NCBI GenBank assembly: GCA_016702745.1
Contig: JADJDJ010000002.1
Coordinates: 558,001-622,000 of the forward strand
Length of the DNA stretch: 64,000 nucleotides
DNA from: Chitinophagaceae bacterium
Lineage (GTDB): Bacteria; Bacteroidota; Bacteroidia; Chitinophagales; Chitinophagaceae
Direction: 5' to 3'
The position numbers and the translations under genes are program-made. Under the pieces are notes generated by a model. That model was not told the DNA's origin, searched no databases, and worked only from the letters and a program-made list of their open reading frames with translations. The stretch's first letter is position 1. The number at the start of each line of letters is the position of its first letter. Shown here one piece after another: positions 9,906 to 18,430 of this stretch.

Positions 9906-10476
9906 AAAAGGAAGGTGTAATGGTTGGTAACCAAACTTAAAAATTTTTGGGAAGAAAAAGGGTGAGGGGGATAATTATTGGAAAATATTTTTTACCGGCA
10001 AGGATGAAGGCAGATTTCGATTTTGCTTCGCAAAAAATTTAATGGGAACGCGGATGACGCGGATTGAGCGGATTTTCGCGCCTGCCTGCCGGCAGGCAGG
10101 GATTTTTTGTAGAGTTTAAATAAGGCCCCGGAAATTCTTTGCGTTTCTTTGCGTCCTGGCGCCTTTGCGGTTAAACCTCTCTGCGAAACCTCTGCGATCT
10201 CCTGTTCTCTGCGGTGAATACTCCTCAACCTCAAGACAGGCTGTTGAATTCCGGTTTCCCATAACGAATACAGTCTGCCCGGTTTAAACTTTCATCCCTT
10301 AAATAGCCACCAGGTTAGTGTTTTTGATCAGGAGTTGGGCGGGGCCACAGAGGGGGATGAAGGCGATTAGTAGAAGAAGGATCAACCGCATTAAAAGGGT
10401 TTGTTTTAAGATAATGAGTATCGTCTAAGCTCAGTATCGGAGATAAATATTCCGAATTTTGTTAATCTTATCAATC
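9906..10476. other. Intergenic stretch with degenerate dispersed repeats, no gene seen
   Basis: No credible coding frame is visible. The part from about 10020 to 10225 is made of short GCGGATTGAGCGGATT-like and CTTTGCGTTTCTTTGCG-like phrases, which I know as low-information repeats common between genes in many bacteria. A similar phrase (AACCACGGAGAGCACGG) occurs near 31420. The palindrome at 10081-10100 lies inside this stretch. Confidence 0.6.
10081..10100. repeat. 20-bp perfect palindrome CCTGCCTGCCGGCAGGCAGG
   Basis: This sequence is its own reverse complement. A related copy (CCTGCCTGCCGGCAGG) occurs at about 42393-42408. It behaves like a dispersed REP-type palindrome. Confidence 0.85.
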
Positions 10477-10512
10477 GGAAAAAAGGAAAGGCTGCCCTAA
10501 TGAACAGCCTTT
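10477..10512 (-). terminator. Rho-independent terminator of the 53-aa gene
   Basis: On the minus strand an 8-bp stem AAAGGCTG/CAGCCTTT (10487-10494 and 10505-10512) begins 6 bp after the stop codon of the small gene and is followed by CCTTTTTTCC. Confidence 0.75.
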
Positions 10513-10517
10513 CAAAT

Positions 10518-10679
10518 TCATGCAAGCTGAATTAGCTTCCAGGTAACTGCTTTACCATTGTATGGAGGCATCCGATTTCCCTTGGCAATCGGGGCAGTAG
10601 TAGTCGGGGTGCCAACCACCTGCCACACACCACTTTCCGGACAAGTTTCACCTGTTCTGGCTGTTGTTCCTATAGGCAT
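10518..10679 (-). CDS. Small protein of 53 aa
   Basis: An ATG at 10679 opens a 53-codon frame ending in TGA at 10518. The product begins MPIGTTARTGETCPESGVWQ, contains GNRMPPYNGKAV, and ends TWKLIQLA. The pattern of a TGxxCPxSGxW turn, a threonine/proline linker, and a G...PPY.GKAVTWKL end looks like a small conserved beta-strand protein of a kind scattered through bacterial accessory regions; I cannot name the family with confidence. The frame ends directly before a good terminator hairpin, which supports expression. It stands alone at the edge of the defence island. Function unknown. Confidence 0.6.
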   Translation of the reverse strand: MPIGTTARTGETCPESGVWQVVGTPTTTAPIAKGNRMPPYNGKAVTWKLIQLA

Positions 10680-10846
10680 ATAAATAGTTTTACTGGTTTC
10701 CAGCGATGAGAGTGGAAACTATGTCTCTCCTGAACTCTTGTAGGCAGGAGTTCAAAACTGCCTGCATCTCTTTTCAGAATTGTTTCACAATAGGAGACAA
10801 CAAGTCAGAGATAGATGACAATTTTAGATCGAGTAACTTTTTTAAG

Positions 10847-11046
10847 TCACTTAAAAAGGGAAGGACTGTTTTTTAAAGCTGTTCTCGCCATTTCAAAATG
10901 GGGTGAAAAGCTTCCGGGGTCTGTTAAAGGGGAGTCTTTTCTTTGGAGAAACTCAATTCTCCTTTTCCCAATCTCTTCAATCATCTCAATCTTTTTCTCA
11001 TAATTTGTTTTCTTCCAGGTATGTTTAAGAATTACTACCAGGAATT
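10847..11046 (-). pseudogene. Out-of-frame C-terminal end of the DUF4407 gene
   Basis: Just where the DUF4407 frame ends at 11035, the -1 frame continues with a matching sequence: a last hydrophobic stretch (FEFLVVILKHTW) and a charged tail (KKTNYEKKIEMIEEIGKRR). It stops at a TGA at 10847-10849. One extra T in the TTTT run near 11052 would join the two parts into a protein of about 330 aa, the usual DUF4407 size. Confidence 0.6.
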
Positions 11047-11835
11047 CGAAAAGAAAAGTAATAGTGTAAAGAACAGGTATGTTATAAGCATATATCCATC
11101 TGATGCAACTAATCTGAACAAAGCTTTAATTCGGATAAGTAGTGCATGCTCATTGAAAGAGTCAGCTCTCTTTTCACCCTCAGCCCTGACATTATTGTCC
11201 TTGACTATATCCAATTCAGCTTTTTGCATCAGCAGTTTGTCAAGTTCTGCTTTTCGTTCTTTAGCCTTTCTGTCTTTTATGGCGGTCACTTTGCCTACCC
11301 CCCTTTTCCCTGTACCATATGTCCCATTAGCTTCATCAATTACATCTTTTTCAGCCCGGTTATGGCTCAATTTTGCCTCGTTAATAGATTGATCCAGTTT
11401 ACTATAATCGTTAAGCGTTTCAAATTCAGCTTTTGCGTCATCTTTCGCCTGTTGAATTGCATGGGTCTTTAAAGTTGCTACACTTAAATCAATATCATTT
11501 TTAAATATGACTTCGTCAATAGCAATACTACCCAGTCCGGCAATGAGAAAACCTATACAAACTCTGAAAAAGCTTAACCACCCATTGCCATTCGCCATAA
11601 TCACCAGTTTCTCTATAAAAAATACTATAGTCCCGCATATTAAGCTTGTCAAAATAGCCCAGAACAATCCGGACTCCAGAACCTCATATGCAAGCATAAA
11701 CCCATTGAACACCCAGATCATAATCGGGATCATCATGGCCATTGCCATAGCCACTATTTTTTTCTTACTCGCAGGGGTGTCAGACGCTACTAATTGGTGG
11801 TTGTCACCTGTCAGAATACAAGCAGCTTTTAGCAT
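11035..11835 (-). CDS. DUF4407 membrane protein, C-terminus frameshifted
   Basis: The protein matches the DUF4407 family layout: a short cytoplasmic start (MLKAACILTGDNHQLV), three early membrane segments (MAMAMMIPIMIWVFNGFML; LFWAILTSLICGTIVFFI; FFRVCIGFLIAGLGSIAI), a long charged coiled-coil middle, and a last membrane segment near the end. I chose the ATG at 11835, 11 bp after the stop of the upstream gene; the longer frame from 11877 would need a TTG start inside that gene. The final 60 residues lie in another frame, so the gene as read here is truncated inside its last membrane helix. It probably forms an operon with the upstream 187-aa and HNH genes. Its biochemical role is unknown. Confidence 0.8.
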   Translation of the reverse strand: MLKAACILTGDNHQLVASDTPASKKKIVAMAMAMMIPIMIWVFNGFMLAYEVLESGLFWAILTSLICGTIVFFIEKLVIMANGNGWLSFFRVCIGFLIAGLGSIAIDEVIFKNDIDLSVATLKTHAIQQAKDDAKAEFETLNDYSKLDQSINEAKLSHNRAEKDVIDEANGTYGTGKRGVGKVTAIKDRKAKERKAELDKLLMQKAELDIVKDNNVRAEGEKRADSFNEHALLIRIKALFRLVASDGYMLITYLFFTLLLFFSNSW

Positions 11836-11845
11836 AGAAAAGATT

Positions 11846-12409
11846 TTATTGGTTAAATAATCCGGTGCTGCCGGCAAACAGTTTCTCTTGCTGATAAGAT
11901 TCCAGCCCTTTTATAAATCCAAGCCGGTAGCCATGGATAGCAGGAGCAATAATACCTTCTGCCTCGATGGAAAGAATCTTCTGAGTATCAAGCTCATGAA
12001 TGACCACTTCGATCTGCCTGATCTTCTCCTTCAGTTTAGCTTCCAGGCGGGGAGAAATACCCTCGGTATCGATCAGGTGTAGTTTCAAACTTCCTAACTC
12101 CGAGCGTTTTTCGTCCATACATTTATCTACAGATAGCCTGAATTCTGAGCGAAGCTTTGCCAGGGAATGTTGAAGGTATTCAGCATCCGGATGGCTATAT
12201 CCGTCATTATAGCCCTGCCATTCATAATTTTTTCCCATGAACTCTTCTATATGGTTAGCCTCCTTGTTTACAGAGTTTTTGGGGTCAGGCGCTTCGTCAT
12301 CTACGAAGAGACTGCGATCAACAGCTATAACTGGTTCCAGTACCGATGTGTCGGCAGAGGGATTACTAACGGTGGTCTTACTGCGACGGAAGAAATTAAA
12401 AAGAGACAT
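11846..12409 (-). CDS. Hypothetical protein, partner of DUF4407 (187 aa)
   Basis: No family is recognised. The chain begins MSLFNFFRRSK, has a disordered acidic region up to about residue 60, then a long amphipathic helical part (residues 75-155, with RLEAKLKEKIRQIEVVIHEL) and ends GSTGLFNQ. No signal peptide or membrane segment is present, so it should be cytoplasmic. It lies 10 bp upstream of the DUF4407 start and 11 bp downstream of the HNH gene end, suggesting one transcript and a partner role for the DUF4407 membrane protein. Function is inferred only from this position. Confidence 0.7.
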   Translation of the reverse strand: MSLFNFFRRSKTTVSNPSADTSVLEPVIAVDRSLFVDDEAPDPKNSVNKEANHIEEFMGKNYEWQGYNDGYSHPDAEYLQHSLAKLRSEFRLSVDKCMDEKRSELGSLKLHLIDTEGISPRLEAKLKEKIRQIEVVIHELDTQKILSIEAEGIIAPAIHGYRLGFIKGLESYQQEKLFAGSTGLFNQ

Positions 12410-12420
12410 AGAAAAAGAAT

Positions 12421-12689
12421 TTAATTTTTGAAATTGTGTATGTTAAATTGCTTATGTCCGGCTTCGTGACATTTTTCGCAAAGGGTTATCAGGTATTTGT
12501 TTTCATAGTCCCAGGGCTCCCTTTTTAAGCCAGTTTTACTGTCGGTATGGTACTGCCTGTGATGGATATGCAGGTTCTGGCCAGAACCGCAATTCCGGCA
12601 TTTTCGGGTATCTCTTTCGAGGATTTGTTCCCTTTTTGCCTCCATCTTTCGGTAAGGAGCATTTCTACATAACTGATATCCTTTGTCAT
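12421..12689 (-). pseudogene. HNH endonuclease, single-base frameshift
   Basis: The C-terminal 74 residues carry a complete HNH nuclease core: CRNC, HIHH, then CEKCHEAGH, with both zinc-binding cysteine pairs. The expected N-terminus (MTKDISYVEMLLTERWRQK) is present directly upstream in the other frame, starting at the ATG at 12689. Adding one A to the A5 run at 12633-12637 gives ...RWRQKREQILERDTRKCRNC, the usual spacing for small HNH proteins. A short in-frame start at 12645 would also give a 74-aa protein, but it would lack the helix that usually precedes the first CxxC. It reads divergently from the WYL regulator and heads the run HNH, 187-aa protein, DUF4407. Confidence 0.75.
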
Positions 12690-12725
12690 ATTTCTAAATT
12701 TATTTTGCAAGGTTAAAGACCATGA

Positions 12726-12742
12726 CTGCAATCTTTTTGCAG
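12726..12742. promoter_or_regulatory. Predicted WYL operator E (upstream of HNH gene)
   Basis: CTGCAA-TCTTT-TTGCAG is a perfect 6-bp inverted repeat 37 bp upstream of the HNH gene start. It matches the sites at 17278, 18860, 12792 and 27321 (TGCA, about 7 bp, TGCA). Confidence 0.6.
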
Positions 12743-12791
12743 GCCAGTTTTTCTTTTTATCTTGTTGTTAACGATACAAATATGAAACCTA

Positions 12792-12814
12792 TGGATGCAG
12801 CCTGTTTGCATCCA
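12792..12814. promoter_or_regulatory. Predicted WYL operator A (upstream of the WYL gene)
   Basis: TGGATGCA-GCCTGTT-TGCATCCA is a perfect 8-bp inverted repeat ending 22 bp before the WYL start codon. The centre CTGTTTGCA is shared with the sites at 17278 and 18860. It suggests autoregulation. Confidence 0.65.
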
Positions 12815-12835
12815 TTAAAACCAGTAATACTGTTT

Positions 12836-13849
12836 ATGAAACGAAGTAAAATAACACATGAGCGAAGGCATATTGGAGACCGGCTCGAGATACTAGATGA
12901 ACTGTTAAACAGTAATAAAAAAAGAAACTATAGTGTGTTGCTGGATGATTTAAACGAAAAACTTGAGAGTATCGGCGAAATCCCTGTTAGCGAAAGGACA
13001 CTTAAATATGACATTGCTTACTTAGTAGAAAAGAAAGATGCACCTGTTCACAGGCCAACTAAATCAGACCCCAACATTTATTATTCACAAAAATTTTCTT
13101 TGAAAACGCTGCCGGTAGATGAGGATGATATTGCTTTGTTAAAAAAGGCAATTGCTATTTTGAAGAAAGCAACAGATATTAAATTGACGAAAGAGGTAGA
13201 TGCCATTGTGGCAAGACTGCAAAACAAGATATATACAAATATCGAAGAGAGTAACACAATGATTGCCTTTGAAGAGCATACTGAGGCAAAAGGCAAGGAG
13301 TATTTTGACGAAATATTTTCTGCTATTCAGGAGAAAAGCCCGGTCCGGTTTTCCTATAAACCGTTTAATAAAGACGAAAGGGAATGGTTGGTGCACCCCT
13401 ATATGCTTAAAGAATACAGAAACAGATGGTTTCTGATTGGCAGGGTAGGTAATAACAACGTATTAAGTAACATTCGTTTAGATAGCATTAAGGGGAAAAT
13501 CAAAAACTCTGTGGAACCCTTTATAGAGAATGATATGTTTGATCCGGAAACCTATTTCAATAATGTGATAGGAGTGACGATTCCTAAAGAACAGGAACCA
13601 CTGGATATTCTAATCAAAGTGGATGCATCATCTGCAGATTATATCCGTACTAAGCCTATTCATAAATCACAAATCATTAAAAATGAGCACAGGGATGGGA
13701 GTATAAAGCTTGAACTGAAACTGTTCAGTAATTATGAATTGACTTCCACTTTGATGAGCTACGGACCAGCACTGGAAGTAATAAAGCCTGCGTCAATACG
13801 GAAAGAGATGAAAGAACTATATGAGCAAGGGGTAGTAAAATATAAATGA
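12836..13849 (+). CDS. WYL-domain transcriptional regulator (337 aa)
   Basis: I place the start at the ATG at 12836 (MKRSKITHERRHIGDRL), because the longer frame from 12722 would cover both operator-like repeats. Residues 1-75 form a helix-turn-helix region (ISERTL-like VSERTLKYDIAYLVEK). Residues about 155-230 hold the WYL domain with its signature HPYMLKEYRNRWFLIG and the following VLSNIRLDSI strand. The C-terminal part is the usual WYL extension. Such proteins (for example BrxR and CapW) repress defence operons and sense nucleic-acid or nucleotide ligands. It is convergent with hsdR (2 bp apart) and divergent from the HNH gene. Five related inverted repeats in the island are its likely targets. 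Confidence 0.88.
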   Translation: MKRSKITHERRHIGDRLEILDELLNSNKKRNYSVLLDDLNEKLESIGEIPVSERTLKYDIAYLVEKKDAPVHRPTKSDPNIYYSQKFSLKTLPVDEDDIALLKKAIAILKKATDIKLTKEVDAIVARLQNKIYTNIEESNTMIAFEEHTEAKGKEYFDEIFSAIQEKSPVRFSYKPFNKDEREWLVHPYMLKEYRNRWFLIGRVGNNNVLSNIRLDSIKGKIKNSVEPFIENDMFDPETYFNNVIGVTIPKEQEPLDILIKVDASSADYIRTKPIHKSQIIKNEHRDGSIKLELKLFSNYELTSTLMSYGPALEVIKPASIRKEMKELYEQGVVKYK

Positions 13850-13851
13850 TA

Positions 13852-14517
13852 TTAACCCAGTGATACTTCATTCAATTTATCAATAATACTAATCACCTTT
13901 GCCGTTTCTTCGTTGTTGAACACTCCAGATATTCCCCTGTAGTCAATATCGGTAAATGGTTTATCGAAAAGCATCTTCTTATCAATAGTGCCATTTACTG
14001 AGAAGTAGTCAATAATCGCATTTATAAAATTGATCTGAGTGGCTGACATATTCCCTTTGGACAGAAAGCCTGCAAAGGCCTCTTTAGCGGCGTTAATATC
14101 AAGCCCGAGAATACTACGGATAAATGCAGCGAGTGACTGACCTTTTTTGACTTTCTCCAATAACTCTTTGTTACTGTTTTGATCAAGGCCGGATAACAGT
14201 CGTTCCAGCTCCTCTATTTCCTGTCCGGTTATCGGCTTATTATTACGGATACGATGGATGGTAATATGGTGCTGGTTGTCCCGGATGAATTTTTCCACTC
14301 TTTTCTTGTAACTGCCGAGCTCCTGGTATTGTGTAAGGATCTGCACTTCTTCAATATTTCCCACCTCGTCTTTAAAGTTGGTGTAAAGATTAGGTTTTAA
14401 CACCGGGTCAATATACTTTATAAGATGACGCAGATCCAGCCTGGATTGGTTATGGGTGGTTAAACCTGCCTGTTGCCAATACTCATCTTCCTGGATTTGA
14501 CGAATCAGTGGCTCCAT
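13852..14517 (-). CDS. hsdR: Type I restriction enzyme R subunit, C-terminal fragment (EcoEI_R_C-like)
   Basis: The 221-aa fragment (MEPLIRQIQEDEYWQQAG... to ...NEVSLG) corresponds to the helical C-terminal domain of HsdR proteins of the EcoEI type, which contacts the methyltransferase complex. It contains LDLRHLIKYIDP and YTNFKDEVG, typical of that domain. It lies only 5 nt after the stop of the 898-aa motor fragment. In the same frame, the sequence upstream of its ATG reads SIPDVKA, which continues the motor protein naturally, so the two are almost certainly one gene split by a single-base shift near 14536-14539. Together they give about 1120 aa, the normal length. Confidence 0.8.
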   Translation of the reverse strand: MEPLIRQIQEDEYWQQAGLTTHNQSRLDLRHLIKYIDPVLKPNLYTNFKDEVGNIEEVQILTQYQELGSYKKRVEKFIRDNQHHITIHRIRNNKPITGQEIEELERLLSGLDQNSNKELLEKVKKGQSLAAFIRSILGLDINAAKEAFAGFLSKGNMSATQINFINAIIDYFSVNGTIDKKMLFDKPFTDIDYRGISGVFNNEETAKVISIIDKLNEVSLG

Positions 14518-14522
14518 TGCTT

Positions 14523-17219
14523 TTACATCCGGGATACTAAGCTTTTGAGTAAACCCCTTGTTGTTTCTGTGACCTGCAATTGGTAAAACTTTTGCCGGGG
14601 CGATTGCTGCACCTGTGCCAGCATCAGGTTCACTATCATCAGGTCAAACCAGCGGGCTGACTCATCAGATTTACTGTCGGTGTATAATGTTGAAATATGA
14701 TTTTCTACTTCCAAAACATCCAGATTGCTTAGGGCATTCCATTGATCACGACTCCGGTATTTCTCTAAATATTGCAACTTCATTCGTACCCGGAAATCAT
14801 CTTCCTTTAATGCCACTACAATTTGATGCAGCTCATCCAGCAGTTGTTCTTTGAGTAATAATTCTTCACCAGTGGCTTTTCTTTCTTCAAGAATAAAAGC
14901 AAGGTTCAGTTTGGCAGTGAATATTTGTTGGCTTAAAGACCCCCGGAGACCCGGCTCTGTTTCTTTAATATTGGCACTGAAAAAATCCAGGTTCCCACAA
15001 ACATCAAAAATGTAAAAGCATTCCTTGTCCATTCCTGGCCCGAATATATTTTTACAAAGCCGGGTGCCCCGGCCTACCATTTGCCAGAATTTGGCTTTTG
15101 ATCTAACAGGCTTAAAGAAAACAAGATTCAGGATTTCGGGTATATCAATCCCTGTATCCAGCATGTCAACCGAAACGGCGATTTGGAATTCTTTGTTCTC
15201 GGGATCTGAAAAACGGTAGATCATATCCTGTGCATTGTACACCTGGTTGTCAATAATACGGAGCATCTTCCCGGCATATTTTGGGTATCGTTTATTGAAA
15301 CATTCTTCAATGTAAACTGCATGGTTATGGTTCTTGGCAAAAATGATGGTCTTGCCCAGTAAATCACCTCCTTCAATTTTCTGACCCTGCTGCATCAAAA
15401 CATCCAATACCTTATTTACGGTGTCCTCATTAAAAAGCCAGGTATTGATGGCACTCCCGGATACTTCTTCCGGTATGTATCCATAATTCTCGATGAATTC
15501 TTTTTCGTATTCCTTTTTTTCTTCCTCACTCAGCTCGTTGTATTTGACACCATCCCTCGGAAACCGGACCGGAACCTTCATCGCTTTAGGCAGTACGAGG
15601 TATTTATCATTTACGGCTGTATCCAGTTCATAGGCATAAGTAGGGTTATGCAATTCCAGCCCAAAAAGCTCATAGGTATCTTTATCTGCATCGGATTTTG
15701 GTGTAGCCGTTAAGCCGATAAAAATGGCATCGAAATATTCAAAAATGGCCCTGTACTTCATATACACGCTTCTGTGGGCTTCATCAATGATTACCACATC
15801 AAAATGACCCACTCCATAATACCGGTGTCCATCCACTTTAGTACTGTCTATCCGGTTCATGATGGTAGGGTAGGTGCTAAACACCACACGGCTGGCTGTA
15901 TCTTCCTCTTCTTTTGTCAGGTCAATCGATGTTAAATGGGGAAGCAGTGTATTAAAAGCATTTTTGGCCTGCGTCACCAGGGCATTCCTGTCTGCAAGGA
16001 ATAATATTTTTTTAGCCCAGTTGGCTTTTGTAAGAATGTCGGCCAGTGCTGCAGCAGTTCTTGTTTTTCCACTTCCGGTGGCCATCACCAGCAGGGCACC
16101 TCTTGCTTTTTTTTCCAGGGTTTCTTCCACTCTTTTGGTAGCTTCTTCCTGGTAGTAGCGGTTCACAATCTCTTTATCAATCGGAATCTCCGCCAGTTTT
16201 TTCCTGGTTGTTCTTCTGTTGATCAGCAGTTGCAGTTCGTCCTTTGTATAAAAACCCTGCACCTGTCTTGGCGGATAGAAAGTATCATCCCAGGTATGGG
16301 TTTCAAAACCATTAGTATAGTATATCACCGGCCGCTGGCCAAACATCTGCTCCAGGCAGTTTGCATACAGTTCTGCCTGTCTTTTTCCTTTATAAGAATC
16401 TGCCATAGTTTTTTTGGCTTCCACTACGCCCAATGGTTTACCAGCATCACCCCATAAAACATAATCGGCATAGCCAATGCCTCCATCATGCGACATTCCC
16501 TGTACTTCAAATTCAATCGTACGTGGGGCAGCCAGGTCCCAGCCTGCTTCTTTCAATAAAGCATCAATATAGATCCTCCGGGTCTCTGCTTCGGATACAC
16601 TGAATGTAAACTCACCCGCAGAAGCCGTATTCTGTTGCTTTACTTCGTGTACCTCCTGCAGTTTTTCCTGCAGTTGTCTTGCCAGTTGTTCATTGCGCTG
16701 TAGTTCTTCGTTGGCACGGATCAGTTGCTGCTGAACATCCTCGTACTGGCGGGAAAGTTCCTGCATTTGCAGGCGGGTCCTTTCTACCGGCTCACCGGTT
16801 GGTAAAATGCGTTCTTCAAAAGGTATAACCGGCGTCTGCCCACGGCTGTATAACCGCACCACCCAAAGCCCGAAATCATGCAGGATCTTCAGGCTGGCGA
16901 TAGCATCCCGCTTTTCCGTACGCTGGTTGGTATGGATGGCGTTGTTGCCAATTTTGCGAACCAGGTTGATATTGCGAAAAAGTGCTGGAGGCACAAGGTT
17001 CTTAAAACTCTGCTCATGCATCAGCGAATTGAGGGTGGTATCAGGAGGGATTTCAAGATCCTCATCATGGTCATACAGCCATTTAATAAACTCCTCCAGG
17101 CTTTTGCGGCACAGAATGGCGCAATACATCGGGTCGGTATGCACATAATGCTCTGCCCGCTGTGCGGTCTGCAACAGCGGCTCAAACTCTTGTTGTAAGA
17201 AAGAGAAGTTTGAGGTCAT
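14523..17219 (-). CDS. hsdR: Type I restriction enzyme R subunit (nuclease and translocase)
   Basis: HsdR cuts unmodified DNA after ATP-driven translocation. Residues 20-125 are a DUF4145/HEPN-like N-terminal domain (RKIGNNAIH), followed by a coiled coil (150-195). The nuclease core has D252 and E267-A-K269 (VVEAKK). The helicase has Walker A MATGSGKT (379-386), a DEAH box (IIDEAHRS), and late motifs VSVDMLDTGIDIP and QMVGRGTRL. The frame ends early at KSLVSRM, before the C-terminal domain, which follows in another frame (see 13852). The start ATG at 17219 has a predicted WYL operator 59 bp upstream, so hsdR is likely transcribed apart from hsdM-hsdS. Confidence 0.92.
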   Translation of the reverse strand: MTSNFSFLQQEFEPLLQTAQRAEHYVHTDPMYCAILCRKSLEEFIKWLYDHDEDLEIPPDTTLNSLMHEQSFKNLVPPALFRNINLVRKIGNNAIHTNQRTEKRDAIASLKILHDFGLWVVRLYSRGQTPVIPFEERILPTGEPVERTRLQMQELSRQYEDVQQQLIRANEELQRNEQLARQLQEKLQEVHEVKQQNTASAGEFTFSVSEAETRRIYIDALLKEAGWDLAAPRTIEFEVQGMSHDGGIGYADYVLWGDAGKPLGVVEAKKTMADSYKGKRQAELYANCLEQMFGQRPVIYYTNGFETHTWDDTFYPPRQVQGFYTKDELQLLINRRTTRKKLAEIPIDKEIVNRYYQEEATKRVEETLEKKARGALLVMATGSGKTRTAAALADILTKANWAKKILFLADRNALVTQAKNAFNTLLPHLTSIDLTKEEEDTASRVVFSTYPTIMNRIDSTKVDGHRYYGVGHFDVVIIDEAHRSVYMKYRAIFEYFDAIFIGLTATPKSDADKDTYELFGLELHNPTYAYELDTAVNDKYLVLPKAMKVPVRFPRDGVKYNELSEEEKKEYEKEFIENYGYIPEEVSGSAINTWLFNEDTVNKVLDVLMQQGQKIEGGDLLGKTIIFAKNHNHAVYIEECFNKRYPKYAGKMLRIIDNQVYNAQDMIYRFSDPENKEFQIAVSVDMLDTGIDIPEILNLVFFKPVRSKAKFWQMVGRGTRLCKNIFGPGMDKECFYIFDVCGNLDFFSANIKETEPGLRGSLSQQIFTAKLNLAFILEERKATGEELLLKEQLLDELHQIVVALKEDDFRVRMKLQYLEKYRSRDQWNALSNLDVLEVENHISTLYTDSKSDESARWFDLMIVNLMLAQVQQSPRQKFYQLQVTETTRGLLKSLVSRM

Positions 17220-17277
17220 TTATGGATTGAGTTTGAAGTTTAGTCACTGAGACTAACACCTAAAATAATCATTTTTC

Positions 17278-17296
17278 CCTGCAATCTGTTTGCAGG
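17278..17296. promoter_or_regulatory. Predicted WYL operator B (upstream of hsdR)
   Basis: CCTGCAA-TCTGT-TTGCAGG is a perfect 7-bp inverted repeat in the 90-bp gap between hsdR (start 17219) and the PD-(D/E)XK gene. It is nearly identical to the site at 18860. Confidence 0.7.
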
Positions 17297-17309
17297 CATC
17301 AACCTAACT

Positions 17310-18425
17310 CTAAATCAATTCCTTTATTCTGTCATAAACCGGTTTTATGAATCGAATATTTTCTTCAGCAATGCATTCGGAGAGTTTTGTAAGTGTAGCT
17401 GCATTGAGTTCTATCGTTAGCATCATCAGGTACATATATGAACCTCCATTATGCAATTCCCCAATTTCAGCGCCTGTTGCTTTGGCGATGGCCTGTAAGG
17501 TTGGATCATTAATAATTCTTTCCCTTTGGTCTATCATCTTACGCTGTACCTCCAGGATAATATGGAGCTTATGATTGTCCAGCCTCTTGTACGCATCGGG
17601 CACCAGAAAGGTAAAGTAGATTTCGCTGGTACCTTTTATCAGCCAATACCTGTAATGATAGGCACTTCCTGTAGCCTGGTATCCGAGTTCTGTACCTGTT
17701 CTTACTACACAGTTTCGTATATCACGGGTTATATGATCCCGCATCTCAGCTAAGTCATTAATTTTTGCTGCGTGTTCATAATAGAATTGGTAATAATCAG
17801 TCATGGCAGGGTTGTTTTTTAAGGCTAAAAGATGAGTGAGAAAATCATTAAGAAATATCAGATGCGTATCTGGAACTTTAGCAGTATAGTTGCCCAGGTT
17901 ATTTAACACCTCATTCACCAATTCTTCCATCATGATATTCACAAAACCGGGATGAGCCAGATTACTTTCTTTGTATAAACTGAGTACTACACCTGTTTTA
18001 TTCTTTGCTGCTACGGCATCCCAGTAATAATCTAAATTATTATAAAGCGAAGCTCTGATTTTGCACTCAATAATTATAGCATCTGTTTCCTGTGGTTTAT
18101 CAGTGTCCCCAAAATTTATCAATAAATCTATCCGGGTATTTGCCAAACCAGGAGCTTCTCTATCTACCCGGCATAAACCGGGTGTGTAATTAAATGCAGA
18201 ATTATGCTTACGATTAATACAGTTGACAAGACTATCAATAAAGAGGTAGTGCAGCCCATGCTCTTCATCTGGTGAGAAATAGAATTGCAGGAAATTTGAA
18301 ATTACATTCTCATAATGCGGGTACCCTGCAATATCCATGAAGGTTTTTAAAAGCGTTTTAACCTTTGGTATTTGTTTATTCAGCACCCCGGAAAATTCAG
18401 TGATAAAATCTTTGCTTTCACCCAT
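17310..18425 (-). CDS. PD-(D/E)XK nuclease-superfamily protein (371 aa)
   Basis: The protein resembles the PDDEXK_4 group found in defence islands. Residues about 95-130 hold the core: TRIDLLINF supplies the aspartate, and AIIIECKIR the E-x-K. It begins with a helical region (LNKQIPKVKTLLKTFMDIAGYPHYENVI) typical of the group and ends in an alpha/beta region that could bind DNA or a partner. No signal peptide is present. The gene starts 5 bp after the end of the 124-aa gene, so the two are co-transcribed behind the operator at 18860. It may be a restriction-like nuclease or an anti-phage effector; its target is unknown. Confidence 0.78.
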   Translation of the reverse strand: MGESKDFITEFSGVLNKQIPKVKTLLKTFMDIAGYPHYENVISNFLQFYFSPDEEHGLHYLFIDSLVNCINRKHNSAFNYTPGLCRVDREAPGLANTRIDLLINFGDTDKPQETDAIIIECKIRASLYNNLDYYWDAVAAKNKTGVVLSLYKESNLAHPGFVNIMMEELVNEVLNNLGNYTAKVPDTHLIFLNDFLTHLLALKNNPAMTDYYQFYYEHAAKINDLAEMRDHITRDIRNCVVRTGTELGYQATGSAYHYRYWLIKGTSEIYFTFLVPDAYKRLDNHKLHIILEVQRKMIDQRERIINDPTLQAIAKATGAEIGELHNGGSYMYLMMLTIELNAATLTKLSECIAEENIRFIKPVYDRIKELI

Positions 18426-18430
18426 ACTGA

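Noticed and set aside
12722..12835. Longer start for the WYL regulator
   Set aside because: The extra 38 residues (MTAIFLQASFSFYLV...) are hydrophobic and unlike the family, and they would overlap both operator-like repeats. The ATG at 12836 gives the normal WYL start.
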